64,000 nt of DNA from G963674835 sp963674835 (GTDB lineage: Bacteria; Planctomycetota; Planctomycetia; Pirellulales; Thermoguttaceae). The number at the start of each line of letters is the position of its first letter. The stretch's first letter is position 1. The DNA lies in assembly GCA_963674835.2 (NCBI GenBank), contig CAXXKC010000002.1:2108001-2172000 (forward strand). The letters run 5' to 3'. This document shows positions 43,727 to 53,338 of this stretch, piece by piece. The notes below the pieces were generated by a model that saw only the letters and a list, made by a program, of their open reading frames with translations, had not been told where the DNA came from and ran no database searches. The position numbers and the translations under genes were made by a program.

Positions 43727-44674
43727 ATGCAGCCACCCACCTCTAATGTGAAGTCGGAAACTATGGAGTCATCCCCCTCTTCGCCGGAAGTCGTTATTGA
43801 GACGAGAAACCTGACAAAGGTTTACCGTGACTTTTGGGGCCGCCAGAAGGTGATGGCCTTGAAAGCACTCGACCTGGAGATCCGCCGCGGAGAGGTCTTC
43901 GGCCTGCTGGGACCGAACGGTTCGGGCAAGACGACGACCATCAAACTGCTGCTAGGTCTGCTGTTTCCCACCAGCGGCCAGGCGTTGGTCTTCGGACGCG
44001 ATGCGACTGATGTGACCAAGAACGAGCGTATCGGGTACCTGCCCGAGGAATCGTACCTGTACCGGTTCCTCAACGCCGAAGAGACGCTCGATTTCTATGG
44101 GCGCCTGTTCAGCATGCCGGCTGCGATCCGACGCCAGCGCACGGCAGACCTGATCGATATGGTCGGACTGACCTGGGCCAAACGGCGGCAGTTGAAAGAG
44201 TACTCCAAAGGTATGACTCGCCGTATCGGCCTGGCTCAGGCGTTGATCAACGATCCCGAGCTGGTCGTGTTGGACGAGCCCACTTCGGGGCTGGATCCGA
44301 TCGGTACGCGAGAGATGAAAGACCACATTATCAAGCTTCGCGACCAAGGTAAGACTGTCCTCATGTGCAGTCACTTGCTTGCCGACGTGCAGGACGTTTG
44401 CGATCGGATCGGCATTCTCTATCAAGGCGAGCTCAAGGAATTGGGTCGGGTAGACAGCCTGCTTAAGGTCCGCGATGTCACCGAGATTCGCGCGACCACC
44501 CTCGACGAGGCCACGCAGGCGGAGATCAAAGAGGTCATTCGCCGTCACCAGGGCGAAGTGCAGTTCGTGGGCAATCCCACGAATACGCTGGAGGAGTTGT
44601 TCTTGAATATCATCCAGCAGAGCGAAGCGCATCCGGGGCGGCGGGTGCGAGGAGGGTCGGACGGCAATGGTTAA
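43727..44674 (+). CDS. ABC transporter ATP-binding protein
   Basis: 315 residues. Walker A GPNGSGKT (about residue 62-69), Q/E-loop region GYLPEES, signature YSKGMTRRIGLAQ (a variant of LSGGQ), Walker B LVVLDEPTSGLDP and switch His in MCSHLLADV. This pattern fits ABC-2 type exporters (CcmA/NatA-like). A C-terminal regulatory extension of about 70 residues follows. The ORF overlaps the permease gene by 8 bases, and the three genes to 48163 form one operon. The N-terminal 25 residues are Ser/Pro-rich and an ATG at 43763 is an alternative start. Confidence 0.9.
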   Translation: MQPPTSNVKSETMESSPSSPEVVIETRNLTKVYRDFWGRQKVMALKALDLEIRRGEVFGLLGPNGSGKTTTIKLLLGLLFPTSGQALVFGRDATDVTKNERIGYLPEESYLYRFLNAEETLDFYGRLFSMPAAIRRQRTADLIDMVGLTWAKRRQLKEYSKGMTRRIGLAQALINDPELVVLDEPTSGLDPIGTREMKDHIIKLRDQGKTVLMCSHLLADVQDVCDRIGILYQGELKELGRVDSLLKVRDVTEIRATTLDEATQAEIKEVIRRHQGEVQFVGNPTNTLEELFLNIIQQSEAHPGRRVRGGSDGNG

Positions 44675-46568
44675 CGAATCTCAAGTCCCCGCCTTCCTCG
44701 ACTGGATCGGACTGGCAGGCCTGCAGTGGGTGGCGGTCGTGCTGTGTCTGGCGATCCTCAGCATAATCATCGGCTTTCTGGTGGCGGCTTTCCGCCACGG
44801 CCCCGGCGCCGCTTTTGGGATCGTCGGTCGGGTTCTGCGCGATGGGTTCGTAGACATCGTGCGGATGTCGCCACGGCGCATCATGGCCCTGGCGTGGCTG
44901 GCGGTCAAAGAGTCGATTCGCCGCCGGGTAGTCGTCGTGTTCGGCTTGTTCATCCTCGTGCTCCTGTTTGCCGGATGGTTCCTCGACCCGGGCAGCAGCG
45001 ACCCGGCGCGGCTGTATCTTGGTTTCGTACTGACGATGACCAGTTACCTGGTCCTGCTGTTGGTTTTGTTCCTCAGCGCGCTCAGCCTTCCCGCCGATTT
45101 CCAGTCGCGCACCGTGCACACCGTAGTGACGAAGCCGGTGCGACCGAGTGAAATCGTGCTGGGGCGGATTCTTGGGTTCTCGGCTATCGGAACCGGGCTG
45201 TTGGTATTGATGGGGTTGGTGAGCTACGTGTTCGTCGTGCGCGGACTGGCCCACACGCACGCGTTTCCTGCAGCCGATCTACCGGCGGTCTCCCAAGCGG
45301 CGACTTCGACCGGCGATGAGGCCGTGCTCACCGGGCTGACGAGCCGTGTTCACAACCACCGTCACAAGGTCGTGATCGATGCCTCGAAGCACGCTCAGGT
45401 GGAAACGGCCAACGGTCACACGCACGAGCTGTTCATCGAGAAGTCGGGCGACAAGACGGTCTATCGACTCGGCCCGCCCGAAGGGGCCTTGATGGCGCGT
45501 GTGCCCGTCTATGGCAAGCTGCTATTCCGAAATAGCAACGGGGTCGACGCTCGGCAAGGCATCAATGTGGGCGACGAGTGGACCTACCGCAGCTACGTTC
45601 AGGGTGGGACACCGGCAGCGGCGATCTGGACGTTCGAGGACATCACGCCCGAGCGGTTTCCCGACGGGTTGCCTATCGAGATGAACATCGGCGTGTTTCG
45701 CACACGGAAAGGTGACATCGAGAAGGGCGTTTACGGCAGTCTTTCGCTGCGAAACCCCAAGACGGGCCTGACGGTCGAGGCCGACGTCTTCGAGTCGAGG
45801 GAATTCGACGTGAAGCGGGTATTCCTGCCGCGCAAGATCGTCGTCGCCAATCCCAACGCCGCCCAAGTGCTGGCACGGCGGATCCTCCAGCGTGACGGGA
45901 GCGAGGTCTCGTATCCGCCGGTTGCGGACTTGGATCAGAGCCTTGCGAAGAAGGGTGAGTTCGATCTCTACCGCGATCTGGTGTCGGACGGGCACGTGGA
46001 GGTCTGGCTGCAGTGCCTGGAGCGGGAGCAGTACTTCGGCGTCGCCCAGCCCGACTTGTACCTGCACGGGCTCGATGCTCCCTTCTTCCTGAATTTCGCC
46101 AAAGGTTATGTGGGAATCTGGTTTCAGATGGTGCTGCTCGTCGGATTCGGCGTGATGTTCAGCACATTCCTCAGTGGTCCGATTGCGATGATCGCGACGC
46201 TGGGAGTTCTGGTCGGTGGGTTCTTCATCAATTTCATGTCGGCGTTGGCGCTGGGGAAGACCTATGGCGGTGGGCCGATCGAGTCGGTGACCCGCCTGGT
46301 CACGCAACAGAATGTGATGATCCCCATGGATGCCGGATTGACCACCGACGTGATCAAGATGATGGACTTCGTGGCACAGGGGTTCTTGTTCGTTTGTTCT
46401 TCGATTCTGCCACCGTTCGGACAGTTCAACTACGCCGACTATGTGGCATACGGATTCGATATTTCTGCGAGCCTGCTTCTGATGCGGCTGCTCTCCGTCC
46501 TCGGATACCTCGTGCCGGTGTTCCTGGTCGGATACTTCTTCCTGAAGACTCGTGAGGTTGCCCGATGA
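44667..46568 (+). CDS. ABC-2 type permease with a large inserted soluble domain
   Basis: 633 residues. Hydrophobic segments lie near 20-42, 88-106, 120-145 and 172-192, and again in the last 145 residues (about four segments, with GYVGIWFQMVLLVGFGVMF and LVGGFFINFMSALALG). Between them lies a soluble insert of about 280 residues (about 200-485), beta-rich and His-rich at its start (HTHAFPA, HNHRHK, NGHTHE), probably extracytoplasmic. The motif LPADFQSRTVHTVVTKPVRP is typical of ABC-2 permeases. It pairs with the upstream ATPase; cargo unknown. GGAGGG lies upstream of the ATG. Confidence 0.82.
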   Translation: MVNESQVPAFLDWIGLAGLQWVAVVLCLAILSIIIGFLVAAFRHGPGAAFGIVGRVLRDGFVDIVRMSPRRIMALAWLAVKESIRRRVVVVFGLFILVLLFAGWFLDPGSSDPARLYLGFVLTMTSYLVLLLVLFLSALSLPADFQSRTVHTVVTKPVRPSEIVLGRILGFSAIGTGLLVLMGLVSYVFVVRGLAHTHAFPAADLPAVSQAATSTGDEAVLTGLTSRVHNHRHKVVIDASKHAQVETANGHTHELFIEKSGDKTVYRLGPPEGALMARVPVYGKLLFRNSNGVDARQGINVGDEWTYRSYVQGGTPAAAIWTFEDITPERFPDGLPIEMNIGVFRTRKGDIEKGVYGSLSLRNPKTGLTVEADVFESREFDVKRVFLPRKIVVANPNAAQVLARRILQRDGSEVSYPPVADLDQSLAKKGEFDLYRDLVSDGHVEVWLQCLEREQYFGVAQPDLYLHGLDAPFFLNFAKGYVGIWFQMVLLVGFGVMFSTFLSGPIAMIATLGVLVGGFFINFMSALALGKTYGGGPIESVTRLVTQQNVMIPMDAGLTTDVIKMMDFVAQGFLFVCSSILPPFGQFNYADYVAYGFDISASLLLMRLLSVLGYLVPVFLVGYFFLKTREVAR

Positions 46569-48163
46569 ATCCGCGACGCTCTTTTGTTCGCAAAATCGTG
46601 TATCTTGTGGCGATTGTCCTGTTATTGATCCCATTGTTTTGGTTGAGCCAGCCGGAAACGCCCAGCACCAAGGCGGGACGTGGCGGGGCGGGTGGACAAC
46701 TGTCGCAGCTTCGCCAACAGTACGGCCTGAGCGAAGCGCAACTCGGCGATATCGATCCGACGAGCGAGACGATCAAGCTCGCCACGCTCGGCATGCGGGG
46801 TGTCGCCACAGTTTTCCTCTGGCAGAAGGCCAACGACTACAAGATGAGAAAGGACTGGACGGACCTCTCCGCCACGCTCAATCAGTTGACCAAACTGGAG
46901 CCCCACTTCGTCAGCGTGTGGCGCCACCAGGGCTGGAACCTGTCCTACAATGTTTCGGCCGAATTCGACGACTACCGCGAGCGGTATCGATGGGTGATGA
47001 AGGGCATCGATTTCCTTCAGCAAGGCATCCGTTACAATCGCCGGGAGCCCAGGCTTCTCTGGGACATCGGCCTGACCGTCTCCCAGAAGATCGGCCGTGC
47101 CGACGAGTCGGACCAGTTCCGCCGACTGTTCAAGGCCGACGACGATTTCCACGGATCACGACCATTGAGCGAACGGGACAACTGGCTGGTAGGCAAAGAG
47201 TGGCTCGCCAAGGCCGAGGAAGTGGTGGCACAAGGCGGCGATCTGGGCGGAATCAGCGAGGTCCTCTTCTTCTCCAAGAAGCCCATGAACCAAATGGATT
47301 ACGCCGAGGCCTTGGAACACGACGGCATATTCCAGGAAAAAGCCAGACGTGCCTGGAAGGAGGGCGGTGAGGAATGGAAAGACTTCGGCGACCGCGAATT
47401 GAGTTACGTTCCAAACACAACGTTTCGCGTCAATGAACTCGGCCTAGTCGAGGAGGAAATCAAAGAGACGACCAGGAAGCTCGACATGTTGGAGCCCGGG
47501 CTGCTCGAGAAACTGATCCAGCAGAAGCGCGACGTGCTCAGCCCCGAGGAACGTGAGGCATTGGACACCCTTCCGGAGAAACGGACCGCGCAGCAAAAGC
47601 GGCTGGCCAGAATGGCCGAGGCAAACGTCCAGGTGCCGCCGAGCGAGCTGGCACGGCGAGTGAGCGGCCCGAACCAAGAAGCCGCGACGAAGCTGTCCGA
47701 GCACATCGCGGATTTGGAGAAGAAGAAGAAGGACATCGAGAACGCGTGCACCGTCATCAACTACGACATGTGGCGGCGCCGTGCCATATTCGAGCAAGAC
47801 CCCGCGACCTTGGCTGCTCGCGAGTACATATACGAGGGAGACCAGGCCTTCAGGAAGGCCGATCTGATCGGAGCTCGCAACGCTTACAACAAGGGGTGGG
47901 CCAAGTGGCGAGAGCTGTTCGATAAACAAGAGTCGGACGCTCTGGCGAATGATCGAAATCTCGGCGAGGAATTGGTCGAGATGTACAATCACTACCGAAT
48001 CATCCTCGAGAAATGCGACGAGCAGCTCCCGAAGGACTTCCCGCTTGACGACATCATCCAGCCGCACCTCAAGCGACTCATGGCCGACCGTGTGACGCAG
48101 CAACAGTCGGGGAAGGAACAGGGGAAGGAACAGAAGAAGCCGGCGGAGAAGAAAGAGACCTAA
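46565..48163 (+). CDS. membrane-anchored helical protein of the ABC operon
   Basis: 532 residues, starting 4 bases inside the permease gene (ATGA overlap). One N-terminal membrane helix (about 11-27), then a long helical, partly TPR-like extracytoplasmic region with aromatic repeats (VSVWRHQGWNLSYNVSAEFDDYRERYRWV, in pieces), a coiled coil at about 370-400, and a Lys/Gln/Glu-rich tail. I recognise no enzyme motif. Tight coupling suggests it is an obligatory partner of the exporter, perhaps a periplasmic adaptor. Confidence 0.75.
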   Translation: MNPRRSFVRKIVYLVAIVLLLIPLFWLSQPETPSTKAGRGGAGGQLSQLRQQYGLSEAQLGDIDPTSETIKLATLGMRGVATVFLWQKANDYKMRKDWTDLSATLNQLTKLEPHFVSVWRHQGWNLSYNVSAEFDDYRERYRWVMKGIDFLQQGIRYNRREPRLLWDIGLTVSQKIGRADESDQFRRLFKADDDFHGSRPLSERDNWLVGKEWLAKAEEVVAQGGDLGGISEVLFFSKKPMNQMDYAEALEHDGIFQEKARRAWKEGGEEWKDFGDRELSYVPNTTFRVNELGLVEEEIKETTRKLDMLEPGLLEKLIQQKRDVLSPEEREALDTLPEKRTAQQKRLARMAEANVQVPPSELARRVSGPNQEAATKLSEHIADLEKKKKDIENACTVINYDMWRRRAIFEQDPATLAAREYIYEGDQAFRKADLIGARNAYNKGWAKWRELFDKQESDALANDRNLGEELVEMYNHYRIILEKCDEQLPKDFPLDDIIQPHLKRLMADRVTQQQSGKEQGKEQKKPAEKKET

Positions 48164-48198
48164 TCGGAAAGCGAACGCCGGCGCGCCGATCCGTTGGC

Positions 48199-48933
48199 TC
48201 ATTTAGGGCAGTGGCGGCTTACTCGGCGGCGAAGTTCCTCAATCGCCGCCGAGGCCGCTTGGCGTGCCTCACTCAGTCCTTCCAGCGTCTTGGGTCCGTC
48301 CGGAAGCACGTAATCGAGAAGTATGCGCTCAGCCGCTACAAACGGCTCGGCGATCTCGGCTACTTCCGTGGCGATCTCCAGCGGTATGTTGGTAACCCCA
48401 TTGGCATCGCCGTGCAACAGGTCGCCCTCGCAGACAACCAGTCCGCCGACGCGAACGGGGAGTCCCAGGTGGAGCAAGTGACACCAGCCGTGCGCGCAGA
48501 GGGTCGCTCCAGTGAAGACCGGGTATCCCAAGGCTCGCACCTGCGGCAGATCGCGCCCACCGCCCGATGTGATCAGGCCCACCGACCCAAAAGCCTTGTA
48601 GGTCGAGCACATGAGCTCGCCGAAGGTGGCGCCGACGGGCGGATCGTCGAGGTCTTGAAACACCATCACGGCAGGGCCGGGCAGACCGGCGAGACGCTCG
48701 ACCTGCGCCTCGATCGTTCCGTAGGCATCGCCAGCGGCCGGCGGGGCGCTGCTTCGGAACGCCGCCGTGCTGGCGAAGCCGACCATGGGCGGCATTTCTG
48801 CAAAATCGGCCCGAATACGGTGGTCCATGAAACCGACATGCCGGGGGCGCACTTCGAACAGCTCGATCACATTGCAGATGGTCGGCGTATCGTAGCGGGC
48901 CAACAAATCGAGCGTCGCTTGGGTAACCGTCAT
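48199..48933 (-). CDS. RraA-like family protein (possible 4-hydroxy-4-methyl-2-oxoglutarate-type aldolase)
   Basis: 244 residues. Family motifs: an N-terminal DTPTICNVIE, the mid-protein GLITSGGGRDLPQVRALG, and EGDLLHGDANGVTNIPLE (the GDxxGV block). In characterised members the GGxRD Arg/Asp and the GD metal ligand form a divalent-metal retroaldolase site; here the usual GG-V/G-RD is GGGRD, so the key residues are kept. The start at 48933 lies 13 bp after the BatE stop, so it is probably the last gene of the MoxR-Bat operon. A regulatory RraA (RNase E inhibitor) role is less likely. Confidence 0.82.
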   Translation of the reverse strand: MTVTQATLDLLARYDTPTICNVIELFEVRPRHVGFMDHRIRADFAEMPPMVGFASTAAFRSSAPPAAGDAYGTIEAQVERLAGLPGPAVMVFQDLDDPPVGATFGELMCSTYKAFGSVGLITSGGGRDLPQVRALGYPVFTGATLCAHGWCHLLHLGLPVRVGGLVVCEGDLLHGDANGVTNIPLEIATEVAEIAEPFVAAERILLDYVLPDGPKTLEGLSEARQAASAAIEELRRRVSRHCPK

Positions 48934-48946
48934 GGAACGTCTCTCC

Positions 48947-49726
48947 TCAGTACAACCGAATGCTGTCCTGCTTGACCCATCCTTCCTGACCCTGCCACAA
49001 ACGAATTCGCAGCCAGTCGCCGCGACGCTTGAGGAACCAGAACTCGGTGCCGTCGTGGATCGGCTTGGCCAGCACCGGCGCGCAACTCTCGGCCGCTCCC
49101 TGCCGCACCACGGCTTCCGGACTGATCACAACGCCGCACGCCGGATGCTTGCAACAATACCATCGATATCCGGCCGACAGAGAACAGAGTACGACGACAG
49201 CCAGACCGGTGAGGGCCAGCCAGCCGATTGCCCGCGATCGCAGCCGAAGTCGCATCAGACCGAGGGCCAACGTCACGACACCGGCCCCGGTCGCGATGCG
49301 GAACAGCTCCATATCGCTCAGCCAGCCCTGCCACGAAAACATCCGCCCCACGCACGAAGGACGAAACCGTTCACGCGATTCGGCCCCCAATGCGGCGGCA
49401 AGGTTGGCGTCGAGAAACGAACTGCGCGGCCAATAGCGCTTCGCCTGGCGATAGGCGGCGATTGCCTGACCTCGTTTGCCTGCGTGTAGGAAAGCGTTGC
49501 CCTGATTGTAAAGCACGGCACCGGAAACGTCGCCGCGGTCGAGAATCTGCTGGTAGATTCCGGCGGCGATCAGATAGTCGTCCTGAGACTTGGCATTGTC
49601 GACGGTCCGCTGCGCCACCGAGAACAAGAGGAGAGTCTCGGGGTCTGCACTGCGACTGCAACCACTTAGCGGCGCAAGCAAGGCTGCCGCCAGAGCAAAC
49701 ATCGGGATTGCCAGAGTCGAGCGCAT
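48947..49726 (-). CDS. batE: BatE-like TPR/SH3 lipoprotein
   Basis: 259 residues. A lipoprotein-like signal ends in LSGC. TPR-like helices (about 45-115) contain YNQGNAFLHAGKRGQAIAAYRQA. Two membrane segments (about 137-160 and 167-187) are followed by an SH3-like C-terminal domain (CAPVLAKPIHDGTEFWFLKRRGDW, in pieces, ending GWVKQDSIRLY). This domain order matches the BatE protein of Bat operons. It lies 8 bp after BatD. A role in envelope stress or aerotolerance is known by genetics for Bat operons in Bacteroides and Leptospira/Francisella relatives, not biochemically. Confidence 0.72.
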   Translation of the reverse strand: MRSTLAIPMFALAAALLAPLSGCSRSADPETLLLFSVAQRTVDNAKSQDDYLIAAGIYQQILDRGDVSGAVLYNQGNAFLHAGKRGQAIAAYRQAKRYWPRSSFLDANLAAALGAESRERFRPSCVGRMFSWQGWLSDMELFRIATGAGVVTLALGLMRLRLRSRAIGWLALTGLAVVVLCSLSAGYRWYCCKHPACGVVISPEAVVRQGAAESCAPVLAKPIHDGTEFWFLKRRGDWLRIRLWQGQEGWVKQDSIRLY

Positions 49727-49734
49727 CGGCGAAA

Positions 49735-51651
49735 TCAGCCTTCCTTCTTCAATGATCGGATCAGCCTCGTTATCGTATCATCCCACGTGCCGGCCAATTC
49801 CGCAAACCTCTCCTCAGAACCGCCAAATCTCGCCATGTCGCAGGCTTCGAGCATCTGTACTGTGTCGTCCACAAGATCTCCTTCAATCCCATGTTCGAGC
49901 AGTCGATCGCGAATATCGCCGCGGGTCAAGGCGGTCTGGGGAAGGCCCAGCGCATCGGCCACGAGTCCCACGACAGATGTCTCGGCCAATTCCGCGGCGT
50001 CGGAGTTGTGGCCTTCGGACAACGCGTTCTGTGCCTGACGCAGCCCGCGCCTTGCGCGTCCGAACGCGGCACGGCGACGCAAAGGCACTGCGGCGACGGC
50101 CCGACGGCGCATTCGAAACACGATGGCAATCGCCGCCACGTACAGGGCTCCGAACGCGGCCATGGTGAAGATCCAGGAAGCAGGGTTCACCGTTTCGTCG
50201 CCCACGGCCGACGGGTCGGTCACGTTGCCGTAGACTCCTGCTCGTTGAGCGATCGATTGTTCGGCGTCCTGCTTCCGACCGCTGGGCGAAACGACAATTT
50301 GATCGCTCGAGAGCCGCGTGGCTGGAAGAACGCGGATCCTGATCGGCTCTGTACGCAGAACGACGTACTGCTCTTTGGCGATATCGAAGTAGGCGACCGG
50401 CACTGATGGGAACACGTCCGTTCCCGACTGCAAGGGTCGCAGCCGATATGTGAATTGCACCTCGCCGGGACTGCTCTTCCGTGTTGCCTCGTAGACGCGG
50501 AATTGCCGAGCGATCGCTGGAATGGCATTCAGGCTTGGAGGCCTCGCCCCCGCCAGTCTTCCCGATCCGTGCAGGCGAATCTGCAAGGTCATAGGATCGC
50601 CCACCTTGGCATGCAATGGCGTCAACTGTCCATCCACTTGAAACTGGCCGATGGCGCCGACGTACGCGTCGGGCCTTCCTTCTTCGGGGATGGGCCGAAC
50701 GGTCACCCGAACGGGTTGGGCATTGCCGTAGATCTCTTCGGTCACGAGCTGCTTCTGATCGTCGAGCGAACTGGCAAGTTCTCCGTCCAGAGTGACTGGC
50801 CCGAACTCGTAGGTACCAACCTTCTCGGCCAGGAACTGTCGAGAGAAATCAAACTGCCAGTAGCGCCGCTCGATACCGTTCTTGTCGGGGCGAACGACCT
50901 TGTGCGGCTCCGGGCGGAAAGTGACAACTCTCTTGCCGAAGAGTGTTTGTACCGATCGTTCACCGACGTTGTTGATACGGAACCCGGATTCCTGCCTATT
51001 GCGAAGAGGTTCCAGCCAATCTTCCCACGGAATGCAGGGAGACAGACCTTCCGGGATCTGTGCATCCGCGATCCACGGGACACGGAGTCGCGGCGGTGGC
51101 AGCTTCATATCGGCGAGTATGTCCATCGGATCACGATCCGCATAGATTCCCGGCAACTCCTGGACCATGACGGTCAGCGTCACGGTGAACTGCTGCATGG
51201 GATAGACGACCGCACGATCCGTACTGATCTTGAGAAAGGCGATCCCCTGGGGGTCCATCGGCTGAACTTCGATGACTTTCTCAGAACCCAGTAGCACCGT
51301 GCCGTGGTATGACACTCTTGGAGCGGGAATCGTTATTCGCCCTGCCTTGCGCGGGACCAGCCGGTAGCGATAGACTCGCTCGGCGCTCTCCCGCGGCTCA
51401 TTCTGTGTGGTGGGGAAATCCGGCGCGTTTGCCACATCGTTCAGCAACCGAAGCTCGAAGTCGGAAGAGGGTTCAAACTTGGGCGCCGAAGTTGTTTCGA
51501 GCTGCCGGACGATCACCCGATAGCTCAAAGGGCGACCCACATACGCGCGGTCGGCGCCAATCTCCACGCGAATTTCAGGTTCTTCGCCAAAGCCGACCTG
51601 GACGGCCAGGAGGAAGAAGAACAGGCAAGTCAATGGCGTCGCGCGGCGCAT
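49735..51651 (-). CDS. batD: BatD-like protein
   Basis: 638 residues, signal peptide about 1-22 (LTCLFFFLLAVQVGFG). Several beta-sandwich domains (about 25-480) show the repeated BatD pattern of 'YRLVPRKAGRITIP' and 'YRLRPLQSGTDVFP' strands, in which conserved aromatics lead to a 'G...P' turn. A membrane helix (about 500-520) and a cytoplasmic Arg-rich helical tail follow. The ATG is one base from the BatC stop. BatD proteins are the large extracytoplasmic component of Bat complexes. Confidence 0.8.
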   Translation of the reverse strand: MRRATPLTCLFFFLLAVQVGFGEEPEIRVEIGADRAYVGRPLSYRVIVRQLETTSAPKFEPSSDFELRLLNDVANAPDFPTTQNEPRESAERVYRYRLVPRKAGRITIPAPRVSYHGTVLLGSEKVIEVQPMDPQGIAFLKISTDRAVVYPMQQFTVTLTVMVQELPGIYADRDPMDILADMKLPPPRLRVPWIADAQIPEGLSPCIPWEDWLEPLRNRQESGFRINNVGERSVQTLFGKRVVTFRPEPHKVVRPDKNGIERRYWQFDFSRQFLAEKVGTYEFGPVTLDGELASSLDDQKQLVTEEIYGNAQPVRVTVRPIPEEGRPDAYVGAIGQFQVDGQLTPLHAKVGDPMTLQIRLHGSGRLAGARPPSLNAIPAIARQFRVYEATRKSSPGEVQFTYRLRPLQSGTDVFPSVPVAYFDIAKEQYVVLRTEPIRIRVLPATRLSSDQIVVSPSGRKQDAEQSIAQRAGVYGNVTDPSAVGDETVNPASWIFTMAAFGALYVAAIAIVFRMRRRAVAAVPLRRRAAFGRARRGLRQAQNALSEGHNSDAAELAETSVVGLVADALGLPQTALTRGDIRDRLLEHGIEGDLVDDTVQMLEACDMARFGGSEERFAELAGTWDDTITRLIRSLKKEG

Positions 51652-51652
51652 G

Positions 51653-53338
51653 CTACCAGTCCTTCTCGACGGTCGTGGTCTGTTCCTGAGCGGCCCGGAA
51701 CTGTCGTTCCAGAACTCGCCGCTGTCGCTGTCGCTCACGAACCTGGCGCATGAGGGCTTCCGCCTGCTGGGCCGAGAGGGCTCCCTGGCTTTGCGCCTCC
51801 AGCCGCTTCGTGGTGTCCGCCGTTGGCAGTGCCGCCCAACCCGCCTGAGTCTGCGCACCGGGCACTGACCCGATGGCCGCAGAACTCGGCAACCGCCCGG
51901 GCTCAACGTGCGCGCTCTCGTCCTGATCCGTCTGCGCATGCGGCTGCCGACCAGCCTGGGCTATTCCTTGCGGAAATGAAGCTAGGATCTGTTCGAGGAG
52001 GGCCAGTGCTTCGCGCTGTTTGGGCAGAGCAAGGGCAGGCTTTCCGGAGTTCAAATCCGCAGCCGCCTGGCTCGCAAGATCGTGCACCTTCGGCGCAGTT
52101 CGGCACACCACCTTCACGCAGCGAGTGAGGCCTCCCAGTAACGATTCGCCCTCGGAGGGAGCGGGCGGCGGCGATTCGCCCTCCTGTTCGCCTTCGCTCA
52201 TCGCCTGGAACTCGTGCAGCCATTGTTGGGCCTGGGTTGGCAGCCACTGGCACCAACGGACCACGAACTGCTGATTCCACGCCACATCCTGAACTTCGCG
52301 CGGTGGTGGAGCGGTTGCTTGTTGAGCCATGGGCGTTACGGCATCGATCAAGTCGCGCTGCATTCGGAGAGCATCGTTGACAACCCGATAGAACGGCACC
52401 AGCGACAGACGGATCTCGTCGAGCAACTCGACGGCGGAACTCTGGTCAGCAACCGCTTCTTCGAGCGGTCCTTGCTGCAGATCGTCGGCAGCCTCGAACA
52501 TCGTCTCCTGCGCGTCGTCCACGAGATCGATCATCGCGTCGTCGGTTGCTTCCTCATCGCCCGGCGGCCGTGAAGTATCGCCAGGACCATCCGTCAACGA
52601 GGCCTCGGAAACACTCGGCTCAGCGAGAAGCGTCCTTTCCAGAGTGCCCATCTCCTCGGCAAGCAACTGCTGCCACGCTCCTAGCTCGCAGACGGTCTCG
52701 CGGCGCGCGGCTGAATCGGGCTGGTCGAGCAGGGCGCGGCTTCGGCTGCGCAGTTCGCGCTGATCCGCCTCGATTTGTTCGATCATCGCCGTTGCGTCCA
52801 GATGCCGCCGCTGATCGCGACGATCGCGTTGTGTCCAGATCTCCTTCATACGTTGAATCCACAGCCGGATCAATTCAACGTTGATCCGAACATCGGTCTG
52901 CTGTGGATCGAGGTCGAGCGAATCGCGATAATGGCCCAGTGCTTGAAGAAGGAGTGACAGCCCCTCCTCGCGCGTTTGCGGCGACGCCGCAGCCGGCTCA
53001 TTTCCGAACAGGTCGCGAGCTTGCTGGGCGTCGAGCGTGCCGAGATTGTAGCATGATCGAGCGGCCACGAGTTCGTCCTCGCCCATGGCCGCTTGCGAAA
53101 ACAGAGCCACTGCCCTGTCCCGCTCTCCGGCGGCCGCAGAGGCGCACGCGCGATTGAAAATGCTGCGAGAATCGTTCGACGAAGCGACCGCCGTTTGGGC
53201 CGACGCCGCGCCGGCCTCTGGTTTACTTGACGGCGCGGTACCGGCCGTTTGGCTGTCGCAATCGCCGGCAGTTACCGCCACGGCAACGGCCACAACGGCA
53301 GTAACGAGCACCACGGCAACCAAGAGTGCGTTTCTCAC
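51653..53338 (-). CDS. BatC-like TPR protein
   Basis: 561 residues. N-terminal signal/anchor (ALLVAVVLVTAVVAVAVAV), TPR-like helices (about 55-150) with ARSCYNLGTL, then a long acidic and Gln-rich helical region (about 150-450) and a low-complexity C-terminus. Much longer than the usual BatC (about 200-300 residues); the extra part has no recognised domain. The start overlaps the BatB stop by 4 bases and its stop is 1 base from BatD, so it belongs to the coupled Bat core. Confidence 0.7.
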   Translation of the reverse strand: MRNALLVAVVLVTAVVAVAVAVTAGDCDSQTAGTAPSSKPEAGAASAQTAVASSNDSRSIFNRACASAAAGERDRAVALFSQAAMGEDELVAARSCYNLGTLDAQQARDLFGNEPAAASPQTREEGLSLLLQALGHYRDSLDLDPQQTDVRINVELIRLWIQRMKEIWTQRDRRDQRRHLDATAMIEQIEADQRELRSRSRALLDQPDSAARRETVCELGAWQQLLAEEMGTLERTLLAEPSVSEASLTDGPGDTSRPPGDEEATDDAMIDLVDDAQETMFEAADDLQQGPLEEAVADQSSAVELLDEIRLSLVPFYRVVNDALRMQRDLIDAVTPMAQQATAPPPREVQDVAWNQQFVVRWCQWLPTQAQQWLHEFQAMSEGEQEGESPPPAPSEGESLLGGLTRCVKVVCRTAPKVHDLASQAAADLNSGKPALALPKQREALALLEQILASFPQGIAQAGRQPHAQTDQDESAHVEPGRLPSSAAIGSVPGAQTQAGWAALPTADTTKRLEAQSQGALSAQQAEALMRQVRERQRQRRVLERQFRAAQEQTTTVEKDW

